DNA of 40,092 bases. Origin: CAVCAD01 sp036653735. Its GTDB lineage: Bacteria > Bacillota_I > Bacilli_A > RF39 > UBA660. A program made the translations under genes and the position numbers. The notes below the pieces were generated by a model that saw only the letters and a program-made list of their open reading frames with translations, was not told the origin of the DNA and did no database searches. This document shows positions 15,830-24,977 of the stretch, piece by piece. The DNA lies in assembly GCA_036653735.1 (NCBI GenBank), contig JAVVTI010000005.1, positions 1-40,092 of the forward strand, in the 5' to 3' direction. Every line of letters begins with the position of its first letter. Position 1 is the stretch's first letter.

Positions 15830-15845
15830 TAATTATATTTCCTTC

Positions 15846-16514
15846 CTACAAGTTAGAATACACACTATATATCTTTTTAAATATTTTACTATTATCACTT
15901 TGAATATTAATATAACTAGTACTACCTGGTTGATAAGCAAAGAAATCATAATACTTCTTACTCTTTAAAACAATAGTTATTATAAAAGAATCAATATTAT
16001 TATTTAAATCCTTATATACACATAGTAATCTAAAACACTCATTTTCTATTCTAGAGCTTCTATCAAATATTTCACTTAGCACTTTAAAATATACATTCTT
16101 ATTTTCATTAGATGCAATATCAATAGTAGTATATAACTTCTGATTCAAATTACTTGAACTCTTTTGTTGACCTAAAATTTGATTACCATTTGATATATCA
16201 TAAAACTTTAAATTAGAAGCAACACCATATCCTATATTTTTTAATGTAATTTTTAAACTAGCAAAGTTCTTAATATTAATTTCATTCTCATTATATAGAT
16301 ACTTATACTTTTCTCCTAATAAGGAGTAATGAAACTTATATTCATCAAGCATATCAATAGATTCAATAAAATCAAGAACTACATGTGGCTGATGATTTTC
16401 TCTTGTTTGTGTTTTAATTCTTTTATTAACAGTATATATAGTAACAAATACAGGAATACCTATACTTAAGCAACTAAATACTATATTAAAAATAAACTGA
16501 CTAATTTCTCCCAC
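15846..16514 (-). CDS. Unknown membrane-anchored protein
   Basis: A 222-residue protein. I chose a GTG start at 16512-16514 because AGGAGG lies four bases upstream; an ATG twelve codons earlier (16550) has no ribosome-binding site. The N-terminus (M-G-E-I-S-Q-F-I-F-N-I-V-F) runs into one transmembrane segment, followed by a soluble part with the pattern L-K-I-T-L-K-N-I-G-Y-G-V-A-S-N-L-K-F, typical of a small beta-sandwich. No family recognised. It lies 16 bp upstream of the pyrophosphatase gene and is probably co-transcribed with it. Confidence 0.6.
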   Translation of the reverse strand: MGEISQFIFNIVFSCLSIGIPVFVTIYTVNKRIKTQTRENHQPHVVLDFIESIDMLDEYKFHYSLLGEKYKYLYNENEINIKNFASLKITLKNIGYGVASNLKFYDISNGNQILGQQKSSSNLNQKLYTTIDIASNENKNVYFKVLSEIFDRSSRIENECFRLLCVYKDLNNNIDSFIITIVLKSKKYYDFFAYQPGSTSYINIQSDNSKIFKKIYSVYSNL

Positions 16515-16584
16515 GATTCCTCCTATTATATTAGTTTTTTTTACATACAAAGTATACTTTATTTAAAACATAATTGTCAAGACA

Positions 16585-18915
16585 TTATTCACTTCTTAGT
16601 GAAATAACAGGATCTTTCCTACTAGCTATAAAAGCAGGAATATAACCACCTATTACAGTAAGAACTGTACTAAGAATAATTAGACCTAGTGCATGTAGTG
16701 GATTAAGCATAGCAACACCAGTAAGCCCACTTACATTCTTAATTAAAGCATTAATTGGGAATGTAAGAGCATAGGTTATAGCAACACCTAAAACTCCAGA
16801 AAATAATCCTAAAATACATGTCTCTGCATTAAATACTCTTGTAATATCTATTCTTCTAGCACCCAATGCTCTAAGAACACCAATTTCCTTAGTTCTTTCA
16901 AGAACAGAAGTATATGTAATAATACATATCATAATTAAACTAACTATTAGAGATATAGCTGCAAATGCAATAAGTACAAAAGTAATACCATCCATAATAT
17001 TTTTAGTCATAGCAGATATAGACTGAGCTAAATCAGTATACACAATAGGTTCTTTATATTTATCTAAATATGAAAGGACCTTATCCTTAGATTCAAAATC
17101 CTTTGGATATATCATTACCATATATGGGGCCTCATCAGAACCTAAGGTAGATAAAAACATACTTTTATTATCAGGTAACATATCTACACTAGTAAAAATA
17201 TTTTTATTAGTTATATTTTGTGCTTTTACTATATCTGATTCTTTATTAACTTTAATAACTTCCTCATCTAATTTATCACTATAACATATACCAGGAGCTA
17301 AAAGTCCAATATTAGCACTCTTATTTTTTCTAACTACTCCTACTATTTTTAATGATAAATTTTTAGAATTATACATATTTTCATAATTAGTATTTGGCAT
17401 AAAAGTATTAAAAGGTGTCTTACTATAAAATTCATTATTATAAATAAGTTTATATTCTTTACCTATTATTTCTTTAAAATTAATATCTTCTTTAGTCTCA
17501 TCAAACCCTAACTTAGCATAAGTTTCCTTATCAAGTCTATTCTTAGTATCTACTACTAATATTAAATCAGTTACTTCTTTAGGATAAGTTCCCTCAAGTA
17601 ATTCATAATTCTTTTCTAAATAAGAAGGATACTTGTCGCTAGTTGTAGTTGGAAAAGTAATTAATCCAATATTTTTCATACTAGACATATTTTGCATATC
17701 CTTGTATGACTCAAGATTTAAGGAAAGAGATACAGCCTCATATTTATTGCCTTTTTTAGTAATAGTATTCATAGATGTAAGTCGGACATATCCTAACATA
17801 TGACTTATATCAGGATCAATATTCTTTACATATGAAATAAATTTATCATCCATATTATTCTTATGATTAACTACATTCTCAAGTGCATCATATAATATCA
17901 ATTTATTACCATCGGCATATTCTCCATTTCCAATTAAAGAATCAGTTAGGTTACTTTTAGCTTCATTCATTTGTTTCATATTTACTTGAGTAACTTCACT
18001 AGATATCATTATAGGAAATTCACTCATAGCATCACTTTGAAATTGATCAATTTTTCTTTGAAACCCAGTAGATAAGCTAAGTATTACAGCTATACCAATA
18101 ATACCAATAGATGATGCAAAGGATGTTAAAAATGTTCTACCTTTTTTAGTTTTTAAATTATTAAAACTAAGTGATAAAGCAGTTAAAAAAGACATACTAG
18201 TCTTTTTTAGACTAAATTTCTTATCATATGCTATAGTTTTAGTCTCATTACTATCACTTATAATCCTACCATCACCAAACTCAATAATTCTTGTAGAATA
18301 TTTTTTTGCAATATCAGGATTATGTGTAACTATTATAACTAACCTATTTTTAGATAATTTTTTAATAAGCTCCATAATTTCTTTACTAGTCTTGGTATCA
18401 AGAGCTCCAGTAGGTTCATCGCATAATAAAATTTCAGGGTTATTTGCAAGAGCTCTAGCAATAGCTACTCTCTGCATTTGACCTCCAGATAATTGATTAG
18501 GCTTTTTATGAAGATGATTTTCTAGTCCTACACTTTTAAGTAACTCTAGAGCCCTTCTTCTTTTTTCTTTCTTCCCAACACCACTAAGAGTCATACCCAT
18601 TTCAACATTAGATATAATACTTAAATGTGTTATTAAATTATAATTTTGAAAAATAAATCCAATAGAATTATTTCTATAGGCATCCCACTCTTTTAAAGTG
18701 AAATTCTTAGTACTCTTTCCCTTTATAATTAAATCTCCACTATCATATCTATCAAGACCACCAATTATATTTAAAAAAGTAGTTTTACCACTTCCAGAAG
18801 TTCCTAAAACAGCAACAAATTCTTTATCCCTAAATGATACGCTTATATCATCTAGTGCTTTAGTTTCAATCTCACCAATCTTATAAGTTTTTTTAATATT
18901 ATTTACTGTTAGCAT
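16585..18915 (-). CDS. MacB-type ABC transporter, fused ATPase and permease
   Basis: A 776-residue protein. The N-terminal ATPase has Walker A G38-T-S-G-S-G-K-T-T46, signature L-S-G-G-Q (142-146) and Walker B I-L-L-C-D-E (162-167). A membrane helix around 250-280 begins the MacB-type periplasmic/extracytoplasmic domain (about 285-620), and three further helices at the C-terminus form the FtsX-like permease (about 640-776, ending with R-K-D-P-V-I-S-L-R-S). Such transporters act as mechanotransmitters that export peptides or antibiotics or lift lipoproteins. Domain order (ATPase first) is as in MacB. It overlaps the end of the glycosyltransferase gene by 17 bp and has a good AAAGGAG site inside it. 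Substrate unknown. Confidence 0.92.
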   Translation of the reverse strand: MLTVNNIKKTYKIGEIETKALDDISVSFRDKEFVAVLGTSGSGKTTFLNIIGGLDRYDSGDLIIKGKSTKNFTLKEWDAYRNNSIGFIFQNYNLITHLSIISNVEMGMTLSGVGKKEKRRRALELLKSVGLENHLHKKPNQLSGGQMQRVAIARALANNPEILLCDEPTGALDTKTSKEIMELIKKLSKNRLVIIVTHNPDIAKKYSTRIIEFGDGRIISDSNETKTIAYDKKFSLKKTSMSFLTALSLSFNNLKTKKGRTFLTSFASSIGIIGIAVILSLSTGFQRKIDQFQSDAMSEFPIMISSEVTQVNMKQMNEAKSNLTDSLIGNGEYADGNKLILYDALENVVNHKNNMDDKFISYVKNIDPDISHMLGYVRLTSMNTITKKGNKYEAVSLSLNLESYKDMQNMSSMKNIGLITFPTTTSDKYPSYLEKNYELLEGTYPKEVTDLILVVDTKNRLDKETYAKLGFDETKEDINFKEIIGKEYKLIYNNEFYSKTPFNTFMPNTNYENMYNSKNLSLKIVGVVRKNKSANIGLLAPGICYSDKLDEEVIKVNKESDIVKAQNITNKNIFTSVDMLPDNKSMFLSTLGSDEAPYMVMIYPKDFESKDKVLSYLDKYKEPIVYTDLAQSISAMTKNIMDGITFVLIAFAAISLIVSLIMICIITYTSVLERTKEIGVLRALGARRIDITRVFNAETCILGLFSGVLGVAITYALTFPINALIKNVSGLTGVAMLNPLHALGLIILSTVLTVIGGYIPAFIASRKDPVISLRSE

Positions 18916-20116
18916 CTTTTATCTCCTTTATTTTATTAATACCCTTATGATCAATTCTCTCCCATGATACTTCCTTTTTAAATATACTTATTAGTAGACA
19001 AGGAATATAAGAAACTAGGAATATAGGATTGAATAAAAGTGTCTTACTAAGTAATTTTTGATCTATATTAAGTTTACCTTCTTCTTTAAAAAGCACAATA
19101 AATGTAAAAAGCATGAGAATAACATATATTACAACAATTGTCTTAAAAAATGACATGACAAATATTCTATAATTAATACTAGATATAATAATATTTCTAC
19201 ATATTTCTATTAAATCAATAGATATAACAACTAAGCAACCACTTATTATTAATAAATAAGGCAGTAATCCAACCTTATTACCAAAATTATTTTTAACTTG
19301 TTTAAGTCTCTTTTTTCTAGATTGAAAGAATCCCTTTATCCATCTAACTCTTTGTTTAATAGATACACTCATCTTAGTAGGTTGTTCATCAAAATATATA
19401 GCTTTTTTATTATATGTTGTTGGTATCTTTTGAGCTGCTGCATAAAGAGTAAGTTCATAATCCTCTGTTAAAGTATTAAAAGGAAAACCATTCCACTTCT
19501 CTATAAGTTTACCACTAATAAAAAAACCTGTTCCAGATATAATAATAGTCTTATTCTTCTTTATCTTCTGTTCATTAAATAATGTATTAATCATTGAAAA
19601 TGTTAATTCAGAGCACGTACTAATAACATTAACAGGATTAGAAATATTTCTATATCCAGCTGCTATATCATAACCTTTATTCCATGACTTAAGCATTTCT
19701 TTAATAAAATTCTTATCAAGTGTATTATCAGCATCTAATATAAAATATAAATCATAATGATTATTAGTAAGTATATATTTAATAGCTTCATCTAAAGCAT
19801 AACCCTTTCTAGGTCTAATAGGTTTAGGCCTAATAAATATATTAGCTTTATACTTTTTAACAATTTCACAAGTAGGATCTTTTTCATCCTCTACAATAAC
19901 ATAAACCATACTCATATTTTTTACCTGGGAAGAAATACTTTTGAGTAAGTTTTCTATAACTCTGGATTCATCTCTAGCTGGTATTAAAATAGCAAATTTA
20001 TCACCTTCATGTTTACTAAGAACAATACTACTCTTTTTATTCTTTATAATCATCATTAAAAATAATATGCATCCTATAATGATAAGTAAAAGTCCTAATA
20101 TATAAAAATATTCCAT
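18899..20116 (-). CDS. Membrane glycosyltransferase, family GT2
   Basis: A 405-residue enzyme with an N-terminal helix (about 3-24), a cytoplasmic GT-A domain and two or three C-terminal helices. Motifs seen: I-P-A-R-D-E-S (start of the GT2 fold, about 46-52), D-A-D-N-T (the D-x-D metal site, about 127-131), T-E-D-Y-E-L-T (the T-E-D catalytic base, about 221-227) and Q-R-V-R-W (Q-x-x-R-W, about 260-264). The last motif marks processive, polymer-forming members such as cellulose, hyaluronan and poly-GlcNAc synthases. The polymer and donor are unknown. It lies 8 bp downstream of the YjdF-like gene and overlaps the ABC transporter gene. Confidence 0.88.
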   Translation of the reverse strand: MEYFYILGLLLIIIGCILFLMMIIKNKKSSIVLSKHEGDKFAILIPARDESRVIENLLKSISSQVKNMSMVYVIVEDEKDPTCEIVKKYKANIFIRPKPIRPRKGYALDEAIKYILTNNHYDLYFILDADNTLDKNFIKEMLKSWNKGYDIAAGYRNISNPVNVISTCSELTFSMINTLFNEQKIKKNKTIIISGTGFFISGKLIEKWNGFPFNTLTEDYELTLYAAAQKIPTTYNKKAIYFDEQPTKMSVSIKQRVRWIKGFFQSRKKRLKQVKNNFGNKVGLLPYLLIISGCLVVISIDLIEICRNIIISSINYRIFVMSFFKTIVVIYVILMLFTFIVLFKEEGKLNIDQKLLSKTLLFNPIFLVSYIPCLLISIFKKEVSWERIDHKGINKIKEIKDANSK

Positions 20117-20124
20117 TTATTTCC

Positions 20125-20799
20125 TCATTTCTTTTTAATAATAATATTATTAAGCCATTTATTATTATTTCTTATTGAAAAATATCCCATAACACTTATA
20201 ATTAAACCACCTATGGTATCAATTATCAAGTCTTTCATAGTGTCCGCAACAGCAGCATGTCCTATAAACTGTTTACCATTTTCAAGCATAAACTTCTGCA
20301 TATTTGTTAAGAAAAATTCATCCATTGTATATTCAAATATTTCCCATACAACTCCAGCGGCCATAGTAAAACATAATGCAAATAAAGCAACAACAAAAGG
20401 AGAAAACTTAATCTTTGTACTTCTATCATCCAATGAAAGAAGAATAGAAAACCCAAGTATTCCAAGCATTATAGCACTAGTAAAATGTAACATTTCATCC
20501 CAGTAAGCATAGGTATAAAAGAAACCTTTAAGTTCACCTAAAAATGCTGCACCATATAAAAATAATACAAAAGATATATATAGTGGCTCAGGTATATCAA
20601 GTTTTAATTTTTTTGCAGCAATACTTGGAACAAAAAAAGCAAATACAACTAGAACACTAACCATAATAGTTAGAAAAGTTTCTGGTTCATAAGTCTTAGA
20701 TATAATTAACTTAATAATTAAAAAAACAATAGGAATTGACACTGATAAAAGAACAAAAGCTGGAATAATCTTACTTAATTTTAATTTAATTTTTTTCAT
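20125..20799 (-). CDS. YjdF-like polytopic membrane protein
   Basis: A 224-residue protein with about six hydrophobic segments. The segments W-D-E-M-L-H-F-T-S-A (in the middle), V-W-E-I-F-E-Y-T-M-D and D-T-M-K-D-L-I-I-D-T-I-G-G are the conserved polar loops I associate with the YjdF/DUF2238 membrane family. The conserved His, Asp and Glu residues inside membrane helices suggest an enzymatic or transport role, but none is established. It sits between the transketolase-like and glycosyltransferase genes with 8-15 bp gaps, so it is probably co-transcribed. Confidence 0.75.
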   Translation of the reverse strand: MKKIKLKLSKIIPAFVLLSVSIPIVFLIIKLIISKTYEPETFLTIMVSVLVVFAFFVPSIAAKKLKLDIPEPLYISFVLFLYGAAFLGELKGFFYTYAYWDEMLHFTSAIMLGILGFSILLSLDDRSTKIKFSPFVVALFALCFTMAAGVVWEIFEYTMDEFFLTNMQKFMLENGKQFIGHAAVADTMKDLIIDTIGGLIISVMGYFSIRNNNKWLNNIIIKKK

Positions 20800-20814
20800 T
20801 ATATTTTTACTCCT

Positions 20815-22710
20815 TTATTTAAGTATTTCTTCAACTCTATTAAGTGTATCTTCATATGAAGTCTTACTTCTATTATCTATATTAATAATATATTTACTAC
20901 TATAAACATATTTATGCCATATTTTATCATTACTTGAATCAAGTGCTATGGTTTTAACTCCAGGAGTTAAAACCTCTTGTCTATACTCAATACTTTGATT
21001 ATCAAACAACTCTAAAGAAGGAGCACTTACTACTCTAATATATATTCCTTTATTATATAAATCTTCACTAATTTTAATAGCCTTATGAACATCACAACCA
21101 GATGCAATTATAATACCACTAGTTCTAACAACTTCTTTTTTAATTATGTATGCACCATTTAAAGTAAGCATGGAATTACTAATATCTAACTTCTTATATT
21201 TACTAGATGATATAATTAAACATACACTCTTATTATTATTAATAATATAATTCCAGCTTCCTACAATCTCATTAATATCCGCGGGTCTTAGCAAAACAAT
21301 ATTAGAAACACTTCTAAGGGTTCCAATACTTTCACAAGACAAATCACTTTCATCATGCACAAATATATATGTACTTGCTAAATTCATTTTAGCACCTAAT
21401 CTTAAACCTGAAAGAACAGCATCTGCTGAAGATAACTTTAAAGAACAATTGCACCTTATATTACTTAGAGATAAACCATTTAATATATCACTACATAAAC
21501 TTTCTCTTTTACCAATATAAATATTCTTACCAAACTTGTTGCTAATTTTAAAATCTTCACCTTTTTTTAAATATGTTCTAGATAAATCAAAGCAATCACA
21601 TGAAGCACTAATATAAAGAGGAAACAAATCAGAAAGTAAATTCATTAGCTTACCATTAGTAATAGTAAGTTCCTCCTCAAAAGTACTATCAGCATTCATC
21701 TTAACCTTATTTAAATTAATATCATATTTATTATTTAAAAGCATTAAAACATTCTTAGATAAAGCATTATTAGTATTCATAATAGCATTATATTTAAGTT
21801 TCCATTCATTATATTTATTATCGTTTCTCTTACTTTGAATATTTCTTAATTCTAAAGCGGCATCTTTAGATATATAAAATGGTACTGGATTAACACCCAT
21901 CTTATTTTTAATATTAAGTAGATCATCACTCTCTAACATTGTATTATATACTTTGTTAGTATTTTCATACTTACTACCAATTCCTATAATACTTTTGATC
22001 TCAATAATAGAGGGTTTATCCACAATACTTTTTGCTCTTAAAATAGCTTTATCTATAGAAAGATTATCCTCTGCATTAATAATACTCTCTGTACTCCATC
22101 CACATGCTTCAAATCTTTTAAGTATATCATCATCAAATACATTATCACAATTTCCATCTTTTACAACCCTAGATGATTCATAAAGAACTATTAAAGAACC
22201 TAATTTTAAAGATCCTGCCAAAGAAGCTCCTTCATAACAAATTCCTTCCATTAAATCGGCATCTGTTACATAGGAATAAACATTATAATTGAATAACTCC
22301 TTAGACACATTGTTTTTTAAATATTCACAACCTATCGCTTCACCTATTGCAATTCCAAAGCCTTCACCACAATGTCCACATGAATATTCAACACCAATTT
22401 TTTTATTAACAACCGGATTAAGTGAAACTGTATTATTAAACTTATTATAATTTTTCAAATCATTAAAATCTATAGGATAACCAGATAAAAACAACACACT
22501 ATATAAAAGAGCACTAGTATTATGAGATCCCACTATAAATCTATCTCTTCCTAACCAAAAGCCATCATTTTTATTAAACACTAAATGATTAGCAAATAAG
22601 GAATAAATAGTTGCAGCACCAGAAAGTGTAGAGCCAGGATTACCTACTTTACTTTCATTTATCATGTCTAATGCTAAATTTCTAATTGTATTAATTATTT
22701 TTTTATCCAT
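20815..22710 (-). CDS. Transketolase homologue that has lost most active-site residues
   Basis: A 631-residue protein with the full domain layout of transketolase: an N-terminal ThDP domain, a middle pyrimidine domain and a C-terminal domain. Many family positions remain alignable: D-R-F-I-V-G-S-H-N-T-S-A-L-L-Y, G-V-E-Y-S-C-G-H-C-G-E-G, M-E-G-I-C-Y-E-G-A-S-L-A-G-S-L-K-L-G. Against E. coli transketolase, His26 (G-H-P-G), His66 (N-G-H-G) and His100 (G-H-P-E) correspond to Asn24, Asn64 and Asn98. The Mg ligand Asn185 corresponds to Ser180, and the His261 and His473 (T-H-Q-P-V-E) regions have lost their His. Asp155 (Asp150) and the catalytic Glu411 (Glu403) appear retained. The frame is intact, so it is under selection for something other than ordinary transketolase chemistry. 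Alignment is by eye. Confidence 0.88.
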   Translation of the reverse strand: MDKKIINTIRNLALDMINESKVGNPGSTLSGAATIYSLFANHLVFNKNDGFWLGRDRFIVGSHNTSALLYSVLFLSGYPIDFNDLKNYNKFNNTVSLNPVVNKKIGVEYSCGHCGEGFGIAIGEAIGCEYLKNNVSKELFNYNVYSYVTDADLMEGICYEGASLAGSLKLGSLIVLYESSRVVKDGNCDNVFDDDILKRFEACGWSTESIINAEDNLSIDKAILRAKSIVDKPSIIEIKSIIGIGSKYENTNKVYNTMLESDDLLNIKNKMGVNPVPFYISKDAALELRNIQSKRNDNKYNEWKLKYNAIMNTNNALSKNVLMLLNNKYDINLNKVKMNADSTFEEELTITNGKLMNLLSDLFPLYISASCDCFDLSRTYLKKGEDFKISNKFGKNIYIGKRESLCSDILNGLSLSNIRCNCSLKLSSADAVLSGLRLGAKMNLASTYIFVHDESDLSCESIGTLRSVSNIVLLRPADINEIVGSWNYIINNNKSVCLIISSSKYKKLDISNSMLTLNGAYIIKKEVVRTSGIIIASGCDVHKAIKISEDLYNKGIYIRVVSAPSLELFDNQSIEYRQEVLTPGVKTIALDSSNDKIWHKYVYSSKYIINIDNRSKTSYEDTLNRVEEILK

Positions 22711-22739
22711 ACTTCTTTTTATTACTCCACTTAAGACAA

Positions 22740-22813
22740 ATTATATCACATAAAATTTGATAAGTAAATTTACAACAAAATGTATACTTTTTACATTAAA
22801 ATGTAAATTTACA
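22740..22813 (-). promoter_or_regulatory. Transketolase-homologue promoter with palindromic operator copies
   Basis: On the minus strand TATAAT (22740-22745), a 17-base spacer and TTTACT (22763-22768) form a promoter. The near-palindrome GTAAATTTAC at 22764-22773 covers the -35. A perfect copy TGTAAATTTACA lies 39 bp upstream at 22802-22813, inside the end of the 59-residue ORF, and a weaker TGTA...TACA element lies between them (22781-22795). The repeated half-site TGTAAA suggests a repressor or activator, perhaps of LacI type; the regulator is unknown. Confidence 0.5.
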
Positions 22814-22975
22814 ATCATATAAATCTTGTAAGTAAATCCTCTTCTCTATAATTATTTCACTTTTTTTAGATACTCTATTAATTTTTTCGATTTCTTCAAC
22901 TAAACATATACATAACACAATAAGAATCAAATACAATATTATAAATCCCTTTTTCATTAATAACTTATCTTTCAT
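22796..22975 (-). CDS. 59-residue membrane protein divergent from lexA, probable SOS product
   Basis: A short ORF beginning MKDKLLMKKGFIILYLILIV, with one transmembrane helix (about 9-27), then a charged coiled-coil-like tail (E-E-I-E-K-I-N-R-V-S-K-K). An AAGGA site precedes the ATG, and a near-consensus promoter lies upstream (TTGACA at 23020-23025, 17 bases, TATCAT at 22997-23002, minus strand). It is transcribed away from lexA. In Bacillus subtilis that divergent position holds yneA, an SOS-induced, membrane-anchored inhibitor of cell division. YneA has a LysM domain, which is absent here, so the comparison rests on position, topology and size only. It was too short to be noticed by simple gene calling. 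Confidence 0.65.
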   Translation of the reverse strand: MKDKLLMKKGFIILYLILIVLCICLVEEIEKINRVSKKSEIIIEKRIYLQDLYDCKFTF

Positions 22976-22996
22976 TTTTTTCCTTCTTTCATATTA

Positions 22997-23082
22997 ATGA
23001 TATCACATACATTTATTCGTGTCAATAGTTTTATGCATTTTTTAAACAATTGTTTGACTATATAAAAAAAACGTGATATTAT
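22997..23082. promoter_or_regulatory. Divergent lexA / small-membrane-protein promoters with LexA-like box
   Basis: Plus strand: TTGACT (23054-23059), 17 bases, TATTAT (23077-23082) for lexA. Minus strand: TTGACA (23020-23025), 17 bases, TATCAT (22997-23002) for the 59-residue ORF. The perfect palindrome AAACAATTGTTT (23044-23055) overlaps the lexA -35 and resembles the Firmicutes LexA box (GAAC-N4-GTTC). A related but weaker sequence, GAATAAATGTAT on the minus strand, lies in the spacer of the other promoter and matches it at 8 of 12 positions. Confidence 0.7.
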
Positions 23083-23101
23083 TAATACAAGAGGTGAAGA
23101 A

Positions 23102-23719
23102 ATGGAAAAATTAACACTTAGACAAGAAGAAATGCTTAAGGTAGTAAAGAAGTTTATTGCTAAACACGGATACTCTCCAACCGTAAGAGAAATAGGAGAT
23201 ATTATGGGACTTAACAGTTCTGCTACTGTATTTGTTCATTTAAAGAATTTAATTGCTAAAGGTTACTTATCACAAACAAGTAGTAAATTTAGAACTCTTG
23301 ATGTACTAGTACCAAATGAATATGAAAAAAAGAATGAGAATAACACTGCAGTACCTTTAATAGGAAATGTTTCTGCTGGTAACCCAATAGAAGCTATTGA
23401 GCGTCCTTGTGAATATTTCTATGTACCTAGTCATATGATTCCTAAGAACTCTGAGGTTTTTACTTTATTAGTAAAAGGTGATAGTATGATAAATGCAGGT
23501 ATTAATGATAAAGATATTTTAGTTGTTAAGAAAACTTCAGTAGCAAAAAATAGAGATATTATTGTTGCTCTACTTGAAGATAATACTGTAACTTTAAAGA
23601 GATATTTTAAAGAGGATAATCATTTTAGATTACAACCTGAGAATGATAATTACTCTCCAATTATACTTAATGATGTTGTAGTTCTAGGTATAGCAGTTGG
23701 ATTATATAGAAACTTTTAG
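23102..23719 (+). CDS. lexA: LexA, SOS repressor and self-cleaving protease
   Basis: A 205-residue repressor of the DNA-damage regulon. The winged-helix N-terminus (1-65) contains the recognition region S-P-T-V-R-E-I-G-D-I-M-G-L-N-S-S. The self-cleavage site is Ala92-Gly93 in G-N-V-S-A-G-N-P. The catalytic Ser128 lies in G-D-S-M and Lys166 in V-T-L-K-R. All key residues are present and length is normal. GAGGTGA precedes the ATG, and the promoter is overlapped by a palindrome that LexA itself probably binds. It is one of only three plus-strand genes in the window. Confidence 0.97.
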   Translation: MEKLTLRQEEMLKVVKKFIAKHGYSPTVREIGDIMGLNSSATVFVHLKNLIAKGYLSQTSSKFRTLDVLVPNEYEKKNENNTAVPLIGNVSAGNPIEAIERPCEYFYVPSHMIPKNSEVFTLLVKGDSMINAGINDKDILVVKKTSVAKNRDIIVALLEDNTVTLKRYFKEDNHFRLQPENDNYSPIILNDVVVLGIAVGLYRNF

Positions 23720-23734
23720 TACTTATTAATTAAT

Positions 23735-23772
23735 AAAAAAAGAAATAATAAATAGTTGTTATTTCTTTTTTT
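23735..23772. terminator. Bidirectional terminator between lexA and the rhomboid gene
   Basis: A 14-bp perfect inverted repeat, A7-GAAATAA (23735-23748) and TTATTTC-T7 (23759-23772), with a ten-base loop. A/T tracts on both sides allow it to serve the convergent genes on either strand. Confidence 0.8.
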
Positions 23773-23782
23773 ATACTATATA

Positions 23783-24913
23783 TTATTTTTGTAATAACAT
23801 AAATGCCATAAATACAAATAGTAATATAAATACTATAGTACCATTAATTTTTTCATGCTTTTTAGTTTTATTATTAATACCTACTGCCATAGATAATAAG
23901 AATCCACCTACTAGACCACCTATATGACCAGCAATATCTATGTTAGGTATTAGAAAGCCTAAAAATAAATTTACTATAATAACTGGCAATATAGAACTTC
24001 TAAGCATTCCATCAATAGTAGCTCTAAAATTATATGAAAAGTATAATAAACTACCAAAAAGTCCAAATATAGCACCAGATGCTCCAACACTAAAATTATT
24101 ACTAAATACACATGAGAATACTCCTCCCATAACAGCACTTAATAAATATATAATTAGATACTTACCCTTACCATAATACTTTTCTATTTGTGGTCCTATT
24201 ATATAAAGAGCATACATATTAAAGAATAAGTGTAGAATACTACCATGTAAAAACGCATAAGTAAGAAGTCTATATACTTCACCACTTCTAACTAAATAAG
24301 CTTGTGATGCAAAATTACTAATAAATGCATTATTATTACCAATAAGCATTAGTCCATATATTAAAACATTAAGTAATATTAAACCATATGTAACATAGGG
24401 TTTCTTACTTTTATAAATCTTCTCAAACTTCTTTTCATCATTCTTACCTTTTTCATTAAGATCTTCTGTCATAGAGAAAAAATCTATAGGACCTGCTTTC
24501 TTAGCTGAAATCTTTTCTTTAATATTAGGAAATTTCTCAATAATAGTCTTATTCTTTTTTATATCTACTATCTTATTAACTTTAATAGTCTCAATATTCT
24601 TTACTTCATCTACTTCAACATTCTCACTTGTATTAGCTAGTATATTAACTATATTCATTTTAAGAGAAAAAGTCTTTCTCTTAATATTTTTCATTATATA
24701 ATTAACCTTAGCTAGATCCTGCTGATACTGTGCATTATTATGTAAATAGTTACTATTAATTCTAATAAGTTTAACATCTTTTTCTAAGTTTTCAAGCCAT
24801 ATCTCATCTTCTACTCCTCTTAGTAAAACAGGCTTATAATCTTCTTGAACAATAAAGTAATGAATTAACTTCATAACAACATCATCTTTACTTTTAACAC
24901 TTAATTGTGACAT
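23783..24913 (-). CDS. Rhomboid intramembrane serine protease (GluP/YqgP-like)
   Basis: A 376-residue protein. The cytoplasmic N-terminal domain (about 1-165) resembles the extension of Bacillus GluP/YqgP in size and position. The rhomboid core follows: H228-L-F-F-N232 (H-x-x-x-N), G-A-S279-G with the nucleophile, and G-H330-I-G-G as the second catalytic residue. About seven helices are visible. It would cleave transmembrane substrates within the bilayer. The ATG follows GGAGGAAATAT. It is transcribed divergently from the TspO-like gene and converges on lexA. Confidence 0.92.
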   Translation of the reverse strand: MSQLSVKSKDDVVMKLIHYFIVQEDYKPVLLRGVEDEIWLENLEKDVKLIRINSNYLHNNAQYQQDLAKVNYIMKNIKRKTFSLKMNIVNILANTSENVEVDEVKNIETIKVNKIVDIKKNKTIIEKFPNIKEKISAKKAGPIDFFSMTEDLNEKGKNDEKKFEKIYKSKKPYVTYGLILLNVLIYGLMLIGNNNAFISNFASQAYLVRSGEVYRLLTYAFLHGSILHLFFNMYALYIIGPQIEKYYGKGKYLIIYLLSAVMGGVFSCVFSNNFSVGASGAIFGLFGSLLYFSYNFRATIDGMLRSSILPVIIVNLFLGFLIPNIDIAGHIGGLVGGFLLSMAVGINNKTKKHEKINGTIVFILLFVFMAFMLLQK

Positions 24914-24977
24914 ATATTTCCTCCAACATTAATATTATTTTACTCTCTTTCATACATTTAGTAAAGGAGAATATTAA

